Source of the DNA: Flavobacteriales bacterium
GTDB lineage: Bacteria; Bacteroidota; Bacteroidia; Flavobacteriales_C; GCA-002722245
NCBI GenBank assembly: GCA_947444925.1
Contig: CANFBW010000002.1
Location: 1 to 64,000, forward strand
Direction of reading: 5' to 3'
DNA length: 64,000 bases
Shown here: positions 21,353 to 31,335 of the stretch, piece after piece
Position numbering within the stretch: position 1 is the first letter of the stretch
How the letters are laid out: each line of letters begins with the position of its first letter
The notes under the pieces: generated by a model
The model's database searches: none
What the model saw: only the letters and a program-made list of their open reading frames with translations
Told to the model about the DNA's origin: nothing
Position numbers and translations under genes: made by a program

Positions 21353-22096
21353 ATGGTAGATATTTTAACACACTTGGGAGCATACTTCTTAATGTTGCGT
21401 AAGGCCTTCACTAGGCCTGAGAAAATGAAAATATTTTTCAAGCGCTTAAGTGCTGAAATGGAATTGATTGGGGTGGATTCAGTGGCCTTGGTTTCTATTT
21501 TGTCTTTATTTATGGGTGCTGTTATCTTAATTCAAAGTGCCTACAATTTTGAAAACCCTTTGATACCATCGTATGCTGAGGGTGTCGCAACGAGAGATTC
21601 TATGTTGCTGGAGTTTTCACCAACCATTATATCGTTGATTTTAGTGGGAAAGGTGGGATCGAGCATTGCGTCTGAATTAGGTACCATGCGGGTGACGGAG
21701 CAAATTGATGCATTGCAAATTATGGGCGTTAATCCAGTTAATCATTTGATTTTGCCGAAAATATTGGCCGGAGTGTTCATTATTCCTTTTTTAATATTGC
21801 TCAGTATGTTTTTGGGAATTCTGGGTGGATTTTTAGCCACTCTTGTTACCGAATCAGTGTCTACTCACAAGTATATTTATGGTATTCAATATGGTTTTGA
21901 ACCCTATTACATTGTTTATGCCTTGACAAAGGCTTGTGTTTTCGCCTTCATTTTGACCTCCATTTCTTCCTACCAAGGTTTTACCACCAAAGGAGGTGCA
22001 TTGGAAGTGGGCAAATCTAGTACAAAGGCAGTGGTGTTCAGTACCATTGTGATCATTTTATTCAACCTCATATTGACCAAATTATTGTTGAATTAA
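21353..22096 (+). CDS. MlaE-family ABC transporter permease
   Basis: MlaE motifs (VGKVGSSIASELGTMRVTEQIDALQIMGVNP). Confidence 0.92.
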   Translation: MVDILTHLGAYFLMLRKAFTRPEKMKIFFKRLSAEMELIGVDSVALVSILSLFMGAVILIQSAYNFENPLIPSYAEGVATRDSMLLEFSPTIISLILVGKVGSSIASELGTMRVTEQIDALQIMGVNPVNHLILPKILAGVFIIPFLILLSMFLGILGGFLATLVTESVSTHKYIYGIQYGFEPYYIVYALTKACVFAFILTSISSYQGFTTKGGALEVGKSSTKAVVFSTIVIILFNLILTKLLLN

Positions 22097-22860
22097 TGAT
22101 AGAAATCGGTAATATATCTAAGGTCTTTGGTGACCGAAAAATACTGTCAGATGTGTCCATGTATCTTGAAACAGGTAAAGTAAACATGGTGATTGGACAA
22201 AGTGGTGCTGGGAAATCAGTATTGCTCAAATGCTTGGTGGGTTTGCTCGAAACCGATGCTGGTGAAGTTTGGTACGATGGCAGAAATTTTACCGAAATGA
22301 ACTATGAGCAGAAAAAGGCGCTGCGCAGAGAAGTGGGCATGCTTTTTCAAGGTGGCGCCCTCTTTGACTCTATGACAGTGGAGGAAAACGTTGCTTTTCC
22401 ATTAGAAATGTTCACCAAAATGAGCAAGGAAGAGCGCACAGAACGCGCTAATTTTTGTTTGAAACGAGTGAATTTACCAGCCTCTAACAAGTTGTATCCT
22501 GACGAAATTAGTGGCGGTATGAAAAAAAGAGTTGCTATCGCCCGAGCTATCGCGATGAATCCCAAGTACTTGTTTTGTGATGAACCGAATTCTGGTTTAG
22601 ATCCACAAACGTCTATTGTTATTGACAACCTTATTCGTGAAATCACGCTTGAATACAATATGACTACAGTGGTGATTTCCCATGACATGAACTCAGTGAT
22701 GGAAATTTCTGATAATATTTTCTTTGTCTTCAATGGCCAAAAATGGTGGGAAGGCAATCGCAATGATTTATTGAAAACCGACAATAAGGAATTATGCGAC
22801 TTCGTTTTTGCCTCTACTTTTATGAAAGAGTTCAAAAGCTCATCGCAAAGCAAAAGATGA
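22096..22860 (+). CDS. MlaF-type ABC transporter ATP-binding protein
   Basis: Walker A GQSGAGKS, signature ISGGMKKRVAIARAI, Walker B YLFCDEPNSGLDP. Confidence 0.93.
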   Translation: MIEIGNISKVFGDRKILSDVSMYLETGKVNMVIGQSGAGKSVLLKCLVGLLETDAGEVWYDGRNFTEMNYEQKKALRREVGMLFQGGALFDSMTVEENVAFPLEMFTKMSKEERTERANFCLKRVNLPASNKLYPDEISGGMKKRVAIARAIAMNPKYLFCDEPNSGLDPQTSIVIDNLIREITLEYNMTTVVISHDMNSVMEISDNIFFVFNGQKWWEGNRNDLLKTDNKELCDFVFASTFMKEFKSSSQSKR

Positions 22861-23303
22861 TGTCTTTGATGAAAATAGCACTTGTGTTGCTGTTCATACA
22901 AACTGAATTTGCTTTTGCTCAGTCGAGGGCGAACGCTAATGTTGTTGAATTGATGGTGGACTACAATATTGAATTGAGTAAAGCTCATTTACCTGCCGGC
23001 AGAGCGATGATGTCGGTGCAAAGCAGTGCGCTGTCGAAGTGGAATCCATTGGGTTATCTTTCTGCAGGAATGATGTTTTTGTACCAGCGTGTTTTATCGG
23101 AGCAAATTCAGGCAAATTGCATGTATCAAATCACTTGCTCAGAGTACACCAAGAAGCAAATAGAAAAACATGGTTTGCTCTTGGGTGTGTTGGAAGGCTG
23201 TAACCAACTGACCAATTGTTTTATGGGGGTTCAGTATCAGTATCCTAAATACAAGTTGTCTGCCCAAGGTAAAATCCGCAATGATCTTCATGATGCGGAG
23301 TAA
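22857..23303 (+). CDS. YidD-like membrane protein insertion efficiency factor with N-terminal signal peptide
   Basis: LYQRVLSEQIQANCMYQITCSEYTKKQIEKHGLLLGVLEGCNQLTNCF; ATGA overlap with preceding ATPase. Confidence 0.75.
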   Translation: MMSLMKIALVLLFIQTEFAFAQSRANANVVELMVDYNIELSKAHLPAGRAMMSVQSSALSKWNPLGYLSAGMMFLYQRVLSEQIQANCMYQITCSEYTKKQIEKHGLLLGVLEGCNQLTNCFMGVQYQYPKYKLSAQGKIRNDLHDAE

Positions 23304-24075
23304 ACTGTTGCTTTTCCTTTTTATTTCTGTGCAGCTCTTTGCCCAAGTAGACAAGGGATTTTTGAATTATTTGTCGGTCAATAAATTGGAAGCAGAGCAG
23401 TTGACTTACTTGAATTCATTTGGCACTGCGTCACCCTTTGACACGCTGCACTTTTACAAGGCACAGCATTATTTGCAGTATTTCAATGATTCGTTGTTTC
23501 GTTACCATTTGTCTTTTAGTGAAGCACTTTTTTTTGCAGATTCTTCTTTGGTTAACACTGCAAATTGTAGGTTTCTGCGAGAAAAAAATACAAGTCGAAC
23601 AGTATGGTATCAAATGTTGAATACCCAAAATAGAAATGCCGCCGTGCAAAATTTGACACTGTATTATGATGCGGGAGTTCATCCTAGAAACTATGTTGTG
23701 GATCAATTTTCACCCGAACTAAAAATCAGTTTTGCGCTTTATAAAAAAATGGAACAGCGCAATCCTCTTGCAGCGATGGTGCTATCGGCGCTGGTGCCCG
23801 GCTTGGGCAAGTATTATGGCGGCCGAAAGAGGTCTTTTGTAAATACGTTATTGCTGCATTCCATTTATGGTTTTCAAACCTATGAGAGTATTGCTAAACT
23901 TGGGGTATATCACCCGTACAGCATTTTTTCAATGGGACTCTTTGGCTTGTTTTATGTTGCCAATGTGTATACAAGTTACAGTGATCTAAAGGAATATAAA
24001 ACAATGCTGAGGAATCAATATTATGAAGATGTTTCGGACTATTTTAATCCAAATGTTCCTCCTTTTTTTCGCTAG
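23281..24075 (+). CDS. hypothetical membrane protein
   Basis: Signal peptide; SALVPGLGKYYGGRKRSFVNTLLL hydrophobic motif. Confidence 0.65.
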   Translation: MIFMMRSKLLLFLFISVQLFAQVDKGFLNYLSVNKLEAEQLTYLNSFGTASPFDTLHFYKAQHYLQYFNDSLFRYHLSFSEALFFADSSLVNTANCRFLREKNTSRTVWYQMLNTQNRNAAVQNLTLYYDAGVHPRNYVVDQFSPELKISFALYKKMEQRNPLAAMVLSALVPGLGKYYGGRKRSFVNTLLLHSIYGFQTYESIAKLGVYHPYSIFSMGLFGLFYVANVYTSYSDLKEYKTMLRNQYYEDVSDYFNPNVPPFFR

Positions 24076-24847
24076 TTCTGTTGGTGCAGCACAGCATTTT
24101 GAAGAGGATTTGTTAACGTTGGAACACAGTGCTTACTGCGCTCAAAATGACACGGTGCGCAATGTTTTTTTGTTTCAAAAATTTCAGCTGTTCGTCGCAA
24201 ACGGACAGTATGGCGCACGCGCTTTTTCTGAGGCAAAACGCGTGCAGTATCAACTGTTGCCTGATAGTTTGAAATGGAAGTATTTATGGAATGCTTCCTT
24301 GATCGCCTATCTCAATGGAGATAAAGATTACACCTCTTTTTATGGGAACTGTTTTAGGGCATTGCACAGCGATACATTAATGGCGGAGTCTACAGTTTTA
24401 CATGCCTTTCAAAATATGGGAAACGATTCCTTGGTGGCACTGGACGTAGCATGTTTGTCGGCAACCGACACGATTTTTGCCTGTATGCGTTGCTTGGGCG
24501 CTGTCGGACAAAGTGAACAATTTCCTGCTGAAACGCGTTATGTGGTCGCATCGGCGCTCGTTCCAGGTTCGGGCATGTTTCTGCTGGGTGATGCGCGCAG
24601 AGGTGCTACAGCCTTGGCAATCAATGCCGGAATAGGGGTGCTTATCTATATTTTTTGCAAAGAAGCGCTTTTTGTCAATGCCTTCGGCTGGGGAGGGGCA
24701 TTAATCACTAAATTTTACCTTGGAAATATCCAACTGACAAGGGTTTTACACCAACGTAAATGGGCAAAAATTAGCTCTGAAAGAGACACGGATTGCCAAA
24801 CACAGATCAAGGCAAAGTTGCAAAAATATCCCCTGCGTTTTATGTGA
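24023..24847 (+). CDS. hypothetical membrane protein, related motif to upstream gene
   Basis: Signal peptide; ASALVPGSGMFLLGDARRGATALAINAGIGVLIYIF. Confidence 0.6.
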   Translation: MKMFRTILIQMFLLFFASSVGAAQHFEEDLLTLEHSAYCAQNDTVRNVFLFQKFQLFVANGQYGARAFSEAKRVQYQLLPDSLKWKYLWNASLIAYLNGDKDYTSFYGNCFRALHSDTLMAESTVLHAFQNMGNDSLVALDVACLSATDTIFACMRCLGAVGQSEQFPAETRYVVASALVPGSGMFLLGDARRGATALAINAGIGVLIYIFCKEALFVNAFGWGGALITKFYLGNIQLTRVLHQRKWAKISSERDTDCQTQIKAKLQKYPLRFM

Positions 24848-24850
24848 GTA

Positions 24851-25681
24851 TTACCACCCTATGCCGAAAGTGTAGCCCACTAAAAGCATTGGTGACAAGC
24901 TGCTTTCACGCAACCCGGTCTTGGTTGGAACCGAAATGGTGCTGGTGTTGTTGTACTGGTCAACAACTTCTACATTGCTGTATTTGAAGGCGTCGAAACT
25001 GGTTGTTCTAAAGCTAAAACCGTAATAAATATCATGTGTTGTTTTAATTTTTCCGCTAGAGGAATAGTACTGTCCCATGATGATGTTGAAGTTGGTATTG
25101 ACCACTGAAACATCTTGTGGGGTAAGCACATTGAAAACTTCGGTTGGCAATTGGTAGGCGTAGTTGGCATAACGAAATCCTAATTCAAGGTAGGATTTGT
25201 CCCAATCGAAAAGCCAGCTATACAAAGAGTAATTCGAATCAAAATATATTCTTCCTGACGCAGCAAAATACAAATTGACACCAGGAGTGACGGTGCCCTC
25301 ATAAATGATGTCACTTAAAGAAATCACTGAAGAATTGCTGTTGAGTTGACTAAACATACTTCCATATAGGACATTGGAAAAGTAATCTCTACTGAAACTG
25401 AATCCAGCGCTGGCCGAAACTGAAAACAGTTCGCTCAGCGATCGTTCATACGTTAATGCCGCGATGCCACGCATGGCAAGGAAGGGCGAAAAGGTGATGG
25501 CGTTTTGTGGACGATCAAAACCTGTTGTGCTCAAGTTGCCTTTTTTATTTTCGCCAAAGATTGGGCTGTTCGATGGAGTGTACATTTTGTCCAAATCGTT
25601 GGCTGCACCTGCTTGTCCGTAGACAAGCGGTGCTGCCAATGTGAGCAGTATAAAGAACAGTTGGACCTTTATTTTTTTCAT
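24851..25681 (-). CDS. hypothetical outer-membrane protein (paralogue of 27483-28259)
   Basis: Signal peptide; DLDKMYTPSNSPIFG...ITFSPFLAMRGIAALTYERSLSELFSVSASAGFSFSRDYF; ends VGYTFGIGW. Confidence 0.65.
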   Translation of the reverse strand: MKKIKVQLFFILLTLAAPLVYGQAGAANDLDKMYTPSNSPIFGENKKGNLSTTGFDRPQNAITFSPFLAMRGIAALTYERSLSELFSVSASAGFSFSRDYFSNVLYGSMFSQLNSNSSVISLSDIIYEGTVTPGVNLYFAASGRIYFDSNYSLYSWLFDWDKSYLELGFRYANYAYQLPTEVFNVLTPQDVSVVNTNFNIIMGQYYSSSGKIKTTHDIYYGFSFRTTSFDAFKYSNVEVVDQYNNTSTISVPTKTGLRESSLSPMLLVGYTFGIGW

Positions 25682-25699
25682 CGTATTGATGTGCTAATA

Positions 25700-27463
25700 T
25701 TATTTTATTGGTGACATGTTGCCTAAGTATCCTTTGCCGTGGTACATCTCGCCAATATACATCATTGGTATGCAGCCTAGACAGCATAGTATTTGTGGAA
25801 TAATTTTCATTGATGTTTTTTTGAATTCAAAGTAGAAGCGGTTGTCAAATACCTGTGTGCCGTAAGCATCGATTGATTTTTTTTCTTCTTTCGGTGTTGT
25901 TGCGCTGTTGATGAGGTATTTTCTTTTTTGGTAGCCACCTGTATTGTAATCGAAAACAGCATATTCCACCTCGTTAAAGTCTTCTTTATTTGATTTTGCT
26001 TTCTTTTTGCTTTTGCCTTTGGCTGTGATCTCGACTTCGTTGAAAGAAGAGCCGTAAAGCACGAAGAAATTTGATTTGTCGTTGATGACACTTACATCGT
26101 ATTTGCTCCAACCCGAATAAGTAATTTGTCGATCAACATTGGTCGCCCAAACGATGTCGCCTTTGTCATTGATCTTAAATGCAGTGACATTGTCTTTTCT
26201 GCAATATGGATCTTGGTAACAAGTTGTTCCTCCGTTTCCATTGCTCACGCAACGGGTGACGGTGTAGTTGTACATGATGGAGCAAAAGAGCACTAAGTTG
26301 TCTTTATCGATAGACTGAACACTTTCAATGGTGTAATTGCTTTGCAATGATTCTTCATCTGATTTTGCAGCATCATTTCCTTTTTTGGCATCTTTTTTCC
26401 TTGCCTTTTTCTGATCGTCCTTGTCTTTAGAAAACAATTTATTCAATTGGTCTTTGGTGAACATTGAAAAATTGATGCTTTTGATGGTGTTGTTTTTGTT
26501 GTCTACAATGGCGTAAAAAATACCATGTGTATCGTAGCCATTTGCATCTTTAATTAAGTCGCTGAAGAATCCGAAAACCTTGGTATTTTCTTTTCCGATG
26601 ATGTAGTTGAAGTCGAAGAGTGTTTTGTTGTCAAATTTAAAGTTCAAGGCGCTGAGAACACCTGTTTTCAAATTCACTACTGACAATACCGGATATCTTG
26701 ATGATTCGCCCTTGCGTAGTGTTTTCAACTCGTCTTTACTTTTGGTAATAAAGGTTTTGAGGTGAAGGTTTCCGTCGTTGCCCAATTCATAAGAAGCGGA
26801 GAGGCTGTTTGAGCGTTCCGCAATAACGTAAGGCAGCGTAACTTGGTTTGAAGCCTCGAAGCCAAAATCACGATTTAATAATCGGTATTCAATTTTTACA
26901 TTTTCCCCTTTGTCACCCGCCATTTCACCACCGATGAGTATTTTTTCATCGAGGTCTTTGTTTGCCATCACAAAAAGTTCAGCTTTTTTCTTTTGTCCTT
27001 TTACTGAATTCAGTTCGTATATTTTTTGCAGTTGTTTTTGCGCTTTCAAATTGCCATCGAAGCTTTGCACGTAAAGTTCGTCTTTTGCCTTGGTTTCTTT
27101 GATCCAAAAAACATACACCGAATTTTCAAAGAAAATGGTTTTGTAGTAAGTTAAACCTTGGTATTTGCTTGCACTGGCTTTGTTTTCAGGAAAGCCAATG
27201 AGGGCCGCGGCGTAGGCTTTCTTCATGGTGATTTTATCGAGGGCGACCAACTTTATTTTTGACGATTTCCCTCCTCCAAAAGCAGGTTGGTATTTGGTGA
27301 ATTTCGCAAAAATGAATTTGGAGTTGAAGCCGAGAAATTCATCGAAAAATCCATCGTTACTGTTGTCGTACAGTTGTTGTTCTGACCACGAAGCTTTGAG
27401 TTCTTGTGCTTTCGCGACAACAACACTAACACATAATAAAAGCAATACCAATTTTGATTTCAT
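25700..27463 (-). CDS. hypothetical secreted protein
   Basis: 587 aa ORF, signal peptide, Lys-rich linker. Confidence 0.6.
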   Translation of the reverse strand: MKSKLVLLLLCVSVVVAKAQELKASWSEQQLYDNSNDGFFDEFLGFNSKFIFAKFTKYQPAFGGGKSSKIKLVALDKITMKKAYAAALIGFPENKASASKYQGLTYYKTIFFENSVYVFWIKETKAKDELYVQSFDGNLKAQKQLQKIYELNSVKGQKKKAELFVMANKDLDEKILIGGEMAGDKGENVKIEYRLLNRDFGFEASNQVTLPYVIAERSNSLSASYELGNDGNLHLKTFITKSKDELKTLRKGESSRYPVLSVVNLKTGVLSALNFKFDNKTLFDFNYIIGKENTKVFGFFSDLIKDANGYDTHGIFYAIVDNKNNTIKSINFSMFTKDQLNKLFSKDKDDQKKARKKDAKKGNDAAKSDEESLQSNYTIESVQSIDKDNLVLFCSIMYNYTVTRCVSNGNGGTTCYQDPYCRKDNVTAFKINDKGDIVWATNVDRQITYSGWSKYDVSVINDKSNFFVLYGSSFNEVEITAKGKSKKKAKSNKEDFNEVEYAVFDYNTGGYQKRKYLINSATTPKEEKKSIDAYGTQVFDNRFYFEFKKTSMKIIPQILCCLGCIPMMYIGEMYHGKGYLGNMSPIK

Positions 27464-27482
27464 AGTTTAAATTTTTGTTTAA

Positions 27483-28259
27483 TTACCAGCCAATACCTAA
27501 AGTGTATCCGAAAAGAATTGTGGGCGAGTACACAACTATTTTTTCGCTTGTTGCAACGTTGATTGTTTCTGTTGAACCATTGACGTCAATGTAGGCTTCT
27601 TTGAAAGCCGGGAAAGACGCTATCCTCATGCCAAAACCGATGTAAAAATCATGACTGCTTGGTATTTTTCCTGATGTACAAGAGGAGAAACCCCATGACA
27701 TATTTAATACAGTGCTTTGCAAATCTACTTTTGTTGTGCCGTAATTGTAAGCGCTCGTGATTACGTCGTAGGTATTGGTATAAAAGCGGCTATTGATGTC
27801 GAAATAAGAATTGAATTCATCTTTAGAAAATCCATCGTAGTACAAGCGCAAGCCCGCACTGAGGTAGGGGCTTGAATTGGGTAGGAAGGTGCCTTGTACA
27901 ACAATGTCTTGTAAGTTAAGACTTGATTTAACTGGACTTTGCAAATCGTAAAAAGCATCTGTAGAAAGCAAATAAACATAGTCTCTGTTGTAGCTGTACC
28001 CGAGTCCAGCACGGGCTGAAAAGTTATTGTTGATGAAGCGTTCGTACTCCAATGCGATAATGCTTCGGGACAGCAGAAAGGGTGAGAATTTTATAATGTT
28101 TTTTGGACCGTCAGAAATGTCGCCTTTTGATGATGTTCGTTCACTTCCAGCGATGGAAGCGCTCGGTGGTGTGTAGATGTTGTCCATCTCGTTGCTGGTT
28201 CCTTGTGCATTTAGCAACAAGCAGCAAAATAGAAATGATATGGAAAATAAAGCGCGCAC
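27483..28259 (-). CDS. hypothetical outer-membrane protein (paralogue of 24851-25681)
   Basis: EMDNIYTPPSASIAG...IIKFSPFLLSRSIIALEYERFINNNFSARAGLGYSYNRDYV; ends FGYTLGIGW. Confidence 0.65.
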   Translation of the reverse strand: MRALFSISFLFCCLLLNAQGTSNEMDNIYTPPSASIAGSERTSSKGDISDGPKNIIKFSPFLLSRSIIALEYERFINNNFSARAGLGYSYNRDYVYLLSTDAFYDLQSPVKSSLNLQDIVVQGTFLPNSSPYLSAGLRLYYDGFSKDEFNSYFDINSRFYTNTYDVITSAYNYGTTKVDLQSTVLNMSWGFSSCTSGKIPSSHDFYIGFGMRIASFPAFKEAYIDVNGSTETINVATSEKIVVYSPTILFGYTLGIGW

Positions 28260-28268
28260 GTTTGTATT

Positions 28269-29894
28269 CTATTTGATTTTGATTAATACAACGTATGGCG
28301 TGAGGTTTTTGATCAACTGCTCCGTTGTGAGGGTTTGTGAATTGTAGTTGGGCAATACAATACTTTCGGGCAATAATTCAATGAGCGTTCTTACATAGTT
28401 CAATTTTATGGCATACGACACGTTGTCCGTTTCGTGTACTGTGGAGTTGATTAATCCTACCAACAATCCTTTTTCGGTAAAGACAGGACCTCCGCTATTT
28501 CCTGGTTGAACTGGAATTGATGTTTGAAAGGCATTGATGGCGTTGTTGTAACCGGTTTTTGCAGATATTTTACCATCGGTAAATTTTGCTTCTTTACCCA
28601 TTCCACCTAGAGCGTGTGGATAACCTATGGTGAAAACAGATGCGCCAACTTCAACACCTCCTGTTTCTTTGAAACCATATTTTAGTGGACCAGCAAGGGC
28701 TGTAAATGCTTTGTCGCTAATTTTTAAGATTGCTAAATCGTTGTTGTTGTCTTTTTGCACAACCTCAGCGCTGTAAAGTATAGTGGTGCCGCCATCGGTA
28801 ATTTCAATCGAAATAGTTTTGGCATCTTCAATTACGTGGTAGTTCGTAATGACATAACCGCTGGTGCTGATGATCAAGCCTGATCCGGTGGCTTTTACAT
28901 CCAAATCAGATTGTGTCATTTCTAAATTTGAGGCATTGAAATTCACTTCTTTGTACACAAGTCTTTCAAAACTAACAGCAGATTTTCCGCTCAAAACAAA
29001 GCCAATGTTGCTGCCGAAATCTTTGAAATTGGTTGTAGTAGTATATTGAATTTCACCATTGATGGAGAATATGTTTTGTTCGCCCGATAATACTTTTAAA
29101 TTGTTGTCGGCAGCTTTTTTGATAGCCGACGAGAACATTCCCTCTACCAGCATATTTGATACTCCTTCAAACACGCTTCCAATATAAAACGAGCTTTCGG
29201 TGATGAGAAAGAAATTGTAGTTGTTCCAATCTTTGAAGCCAAAGAGTAATCCTGTTTTATCGCCGTTTTTTAGTCCGGTGATATTGACGGTAGATTCTAC
29301 GGTGAACAAGTTCGATTGTGATGGAATGCTGATGTAACGCGCAGTTCCAGCTGCGGTAAGCGAGCTAAGTAGCAGTTTTCCGTTTTCCAATTTAGCACTA
29401 CTCTTGTCGCTGGTGTACAAGTCCCAATCGTTTCTGTTGTTGTCAAATTCTTCACTAAAAATCAAACTCGCCTGTGCATCTTCGTTGTATTCTTTGTACT
29501 GACTTGATGCGATGCCGTTTTTGTATTCTATTTCCTTCCATATTTTGCCGCTTTCGTAGTAAAAAAGAGACAGGCCTTCTTCAAGTCCTTTATCATTGAA
29601 ATTTCTAATGCTTTTTGTTTTCCCGTTTTTAAAATACCATTTGCAAGGTCCAGTATAGTGGTTTAGGTTTTCATCAGTTGCGCTTAGCGTTAGAATAGAA
29701 CCTTCAAAGAATAGGGCGCCTCCGTTGACGAAGAAAGATTTGTAATGGTTGCCAGTTGTTTTGGTGCGGTAGTAATACGCCGTTGATTCAGAACAAGGGT
29801 GTCCGATTTTATCGAAAAACTTTTTGTCTCCCGCTTGCGCAAAAGCACTGTTGCTAATGGTCAACACTATGACAAGGATGCGTAGTAACTTCAT
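28269..29894 (-). CDS. secreted trypsin-like (S1C) serine protease with N-terminal MORN/YwqK-like repeats
   Basis: Catalytic motifs VITNYHVIED, NNDLAILKI, QPGNSGGPV; N-terminal GPCKWYFKNGKTKSIRNF. Confidence 0.8.
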   Translation of the reverse strand: MKLLRILVIVLTISNSAFAQAGDKKFFDKIGHPCSESTAYYYRTKTTGNHYKSFFVNGGALFFEGSILTLSATDENLNHYTGPCKWYFKNGKTKSIRNFNDKGLEEGLSLFYYESGKIWKEIEYKNGIASSQYKEYNEDAQASLIFSEEFDNNRNDWDLYTSDKSSAKLENGKLLLSSLTAAGTARYISIPSQSNLFTVESTVNITGLKNGDKTGLLFGFKDWNNYNFFLITESSFYIGSVFEGVSNMLVEGMFSSAIKKAADNNLKVLSGEQNIFSINGEIQYTTTTNFKDFGSNIGFVLSGKSAVSFERLVYKEVNFNASNLEMTQSDLDVKATGSGLIISTSGYVITNYHVIEDAKTISIEITDGGTTILYSAEVVQKDNNNDLAILKISDKAFTALAGPLKYGFKETGGVEVGASVFTIGYPHALGGMGKEAKFTDGKISAKTGYNNAINAFQTSIPVQPGNSGGPVFTEKGLLVGLINSTVHETDNVSYAIKLNYVRTLIELLPESIVLPNYNSQTLTTEQLIKNLTPYVVLIKIK

Positions 29895-30023
29895 GTTGTG
29901 TATAATTGAGTGCGAAACTAAAGATATTTACGCACAAACAATTTATTTTTTGGCACATATTGCGTTTGTTGTCTTGTACACTTATTGAAAATGTTTCCGA
30001 ACCGAAGCGTCAAGGCAATGACT

Positions 30024-31286
30024 CTATTGAATTACAAATTTGTGCATTTCACTTGAGTTGCCGAGCGTATAGAAATACAAACCGGATGGTAAGTCGCTAA
30101 GGTTGAGTTGTGACAAATGGGTCCCAATCGTTTTCCATCCTTCTTGTTTTTGCAGCACCATATTGCCAAATAGATTGTACACTTGGATGTCAATGGTTTC
30201 ATTTTTCAAAACCTTATAAGGCAAAATGATAGTGGCGCTTGCCGTGTTTGGATAGGGTATTCCAGTCAGCAAGGCCTCGTTGCTGGCGGCACTCAGCCAC
30301 TCGTCGTCGTACGATGTGTGCACGTTGATCCAATAGTGTTCGGGGAAATCTTGCGGCCATGACCACGAGGGAATGAATGTTTGGTACCAATACGACCAAT
30401 TGGGATTAAGCGGCAACAGGTTATTGTACGAGGCCCAGTAGGAGCAATTGTATTCACCCACTGTATATTTTGGAATAGTTGACAAGCCTTGTTCTTCCCA
30501 GCTGAAGCCTCTGTAGGTATTGCCCATTTTAGTAATGGTGTCTTCTATGCCGTATTTGAAGCCAGGTTTAAAGCTCAATGCGACGATTATGTTTTGTCCG
30601 CCTTTGAAGCGCGGTAAATTGGGTTGTAGCGTCAGTGCTGATATGCCTTTGAAGCTCGTGTCAGTGGCAAAATCAGGAGTCAATAAAACGGCAATTGTTT
30701 GCTTGTTCGGCACATCTATTTCTCCCACGCCGCCTTTAGTGGCTTTGAATTTAAGATGCTTAAACTTCAGTTGATTCAGATCATAGCGCATTTTGATGTC
30801 ATTGCCCACCAATGTTCGCGTGCTCAAGGCAGAGTCGTTTGCAATTTCAACAAAGAGGGTGTCTACAATGTCATCACCTGTGTTGCGGTGGTATTGAAAA
30901 TACAGTTGAATGGAATCAACGTTGTACGGCAATGATGGGCCAAATTCAGGATCGAGGTAATCTTTGAACAATTGCGCTTTAGGATCTATGATATTGGCGA
31001 TTTTGTAGTTAGATCCGCGGCCAACTCCATTCGGATATTTGAAATAAGCAGAGTCTGGAAACAAATATTCGTCAAGATAGGGTGCGTTTTCATCACTGCC
31101 CGCATCCATGTTGGAATAAAAGCCATAATCATACCAGTTGGGCACCAAGGCGCCGCGGTAGTTACTAATCGTGGGTTTAATGGTAGTCAATTCCGCGCGG
31201 CAAGGCGGAAAAGAGTTGGGTACTGCAATATTCAATTGCGCCGAAAGCGAAGTTGCAAAAAGAACAAATAATAGCAGTAGTTTCAT
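30024..31286 (-). CDS. T9SS type A sorting-domain secreted protein
   Basis: C-terminus PYPNTASATIILPYKVLKNETIDIQVYNLFGNMV...LPSGLYFYTLGN; start set at MKLLLLFVLFATSLSAQ. Confidence 0.8.
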   Translation of the reverse strand: MKLLLLFVLFATSLSAQLNIAVPNSFPPCRAELTTIKPTISNYRGALVPNWYDYGFYSNMDAGSDENAPYLDEYLFPDSAYFKYPNGVGRGSNYKIANIIDPKAQLFKDYLDPEFGPSLPYNVDSIQLYFQYHRNTGDDIVDTLFVEIANDSALSTRTLVGNDIKMRYDLNQLKFKHLKFKATKGGVGEIDVPNKQTIAVLLTPDFATDTSFKGISALTLQPNLPRFKGGQNIIVALSFKPGFKYGIEDTITKMGNTYRGFSWEEQGLSTIPKYTVGEYNCSYWASYNNLLPLNPNWSYWYQTFIPSWSWPQDFPEHYWINVHTSYDDEWLSAASNEALLTGIPYPNTASATIILPYKVLKNETIDIQVYNLFGNMVLQKQEGWKTIGTHLSQLNLSDLPSGLYFYTLGNSSEMHKFVIQ

Positions 31287-31335
31287 TAGACTTTGGTTTA
31301 TGGACAGGTGTTGCCCGTCGACGTAGGTTAAAAAT

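Noticed and set aside
22347-22988. 213-aa minus-strand ORF
   Set aside because: Antisense to the MlaF-type ATPase and yidD-like gene; shadow ORF.
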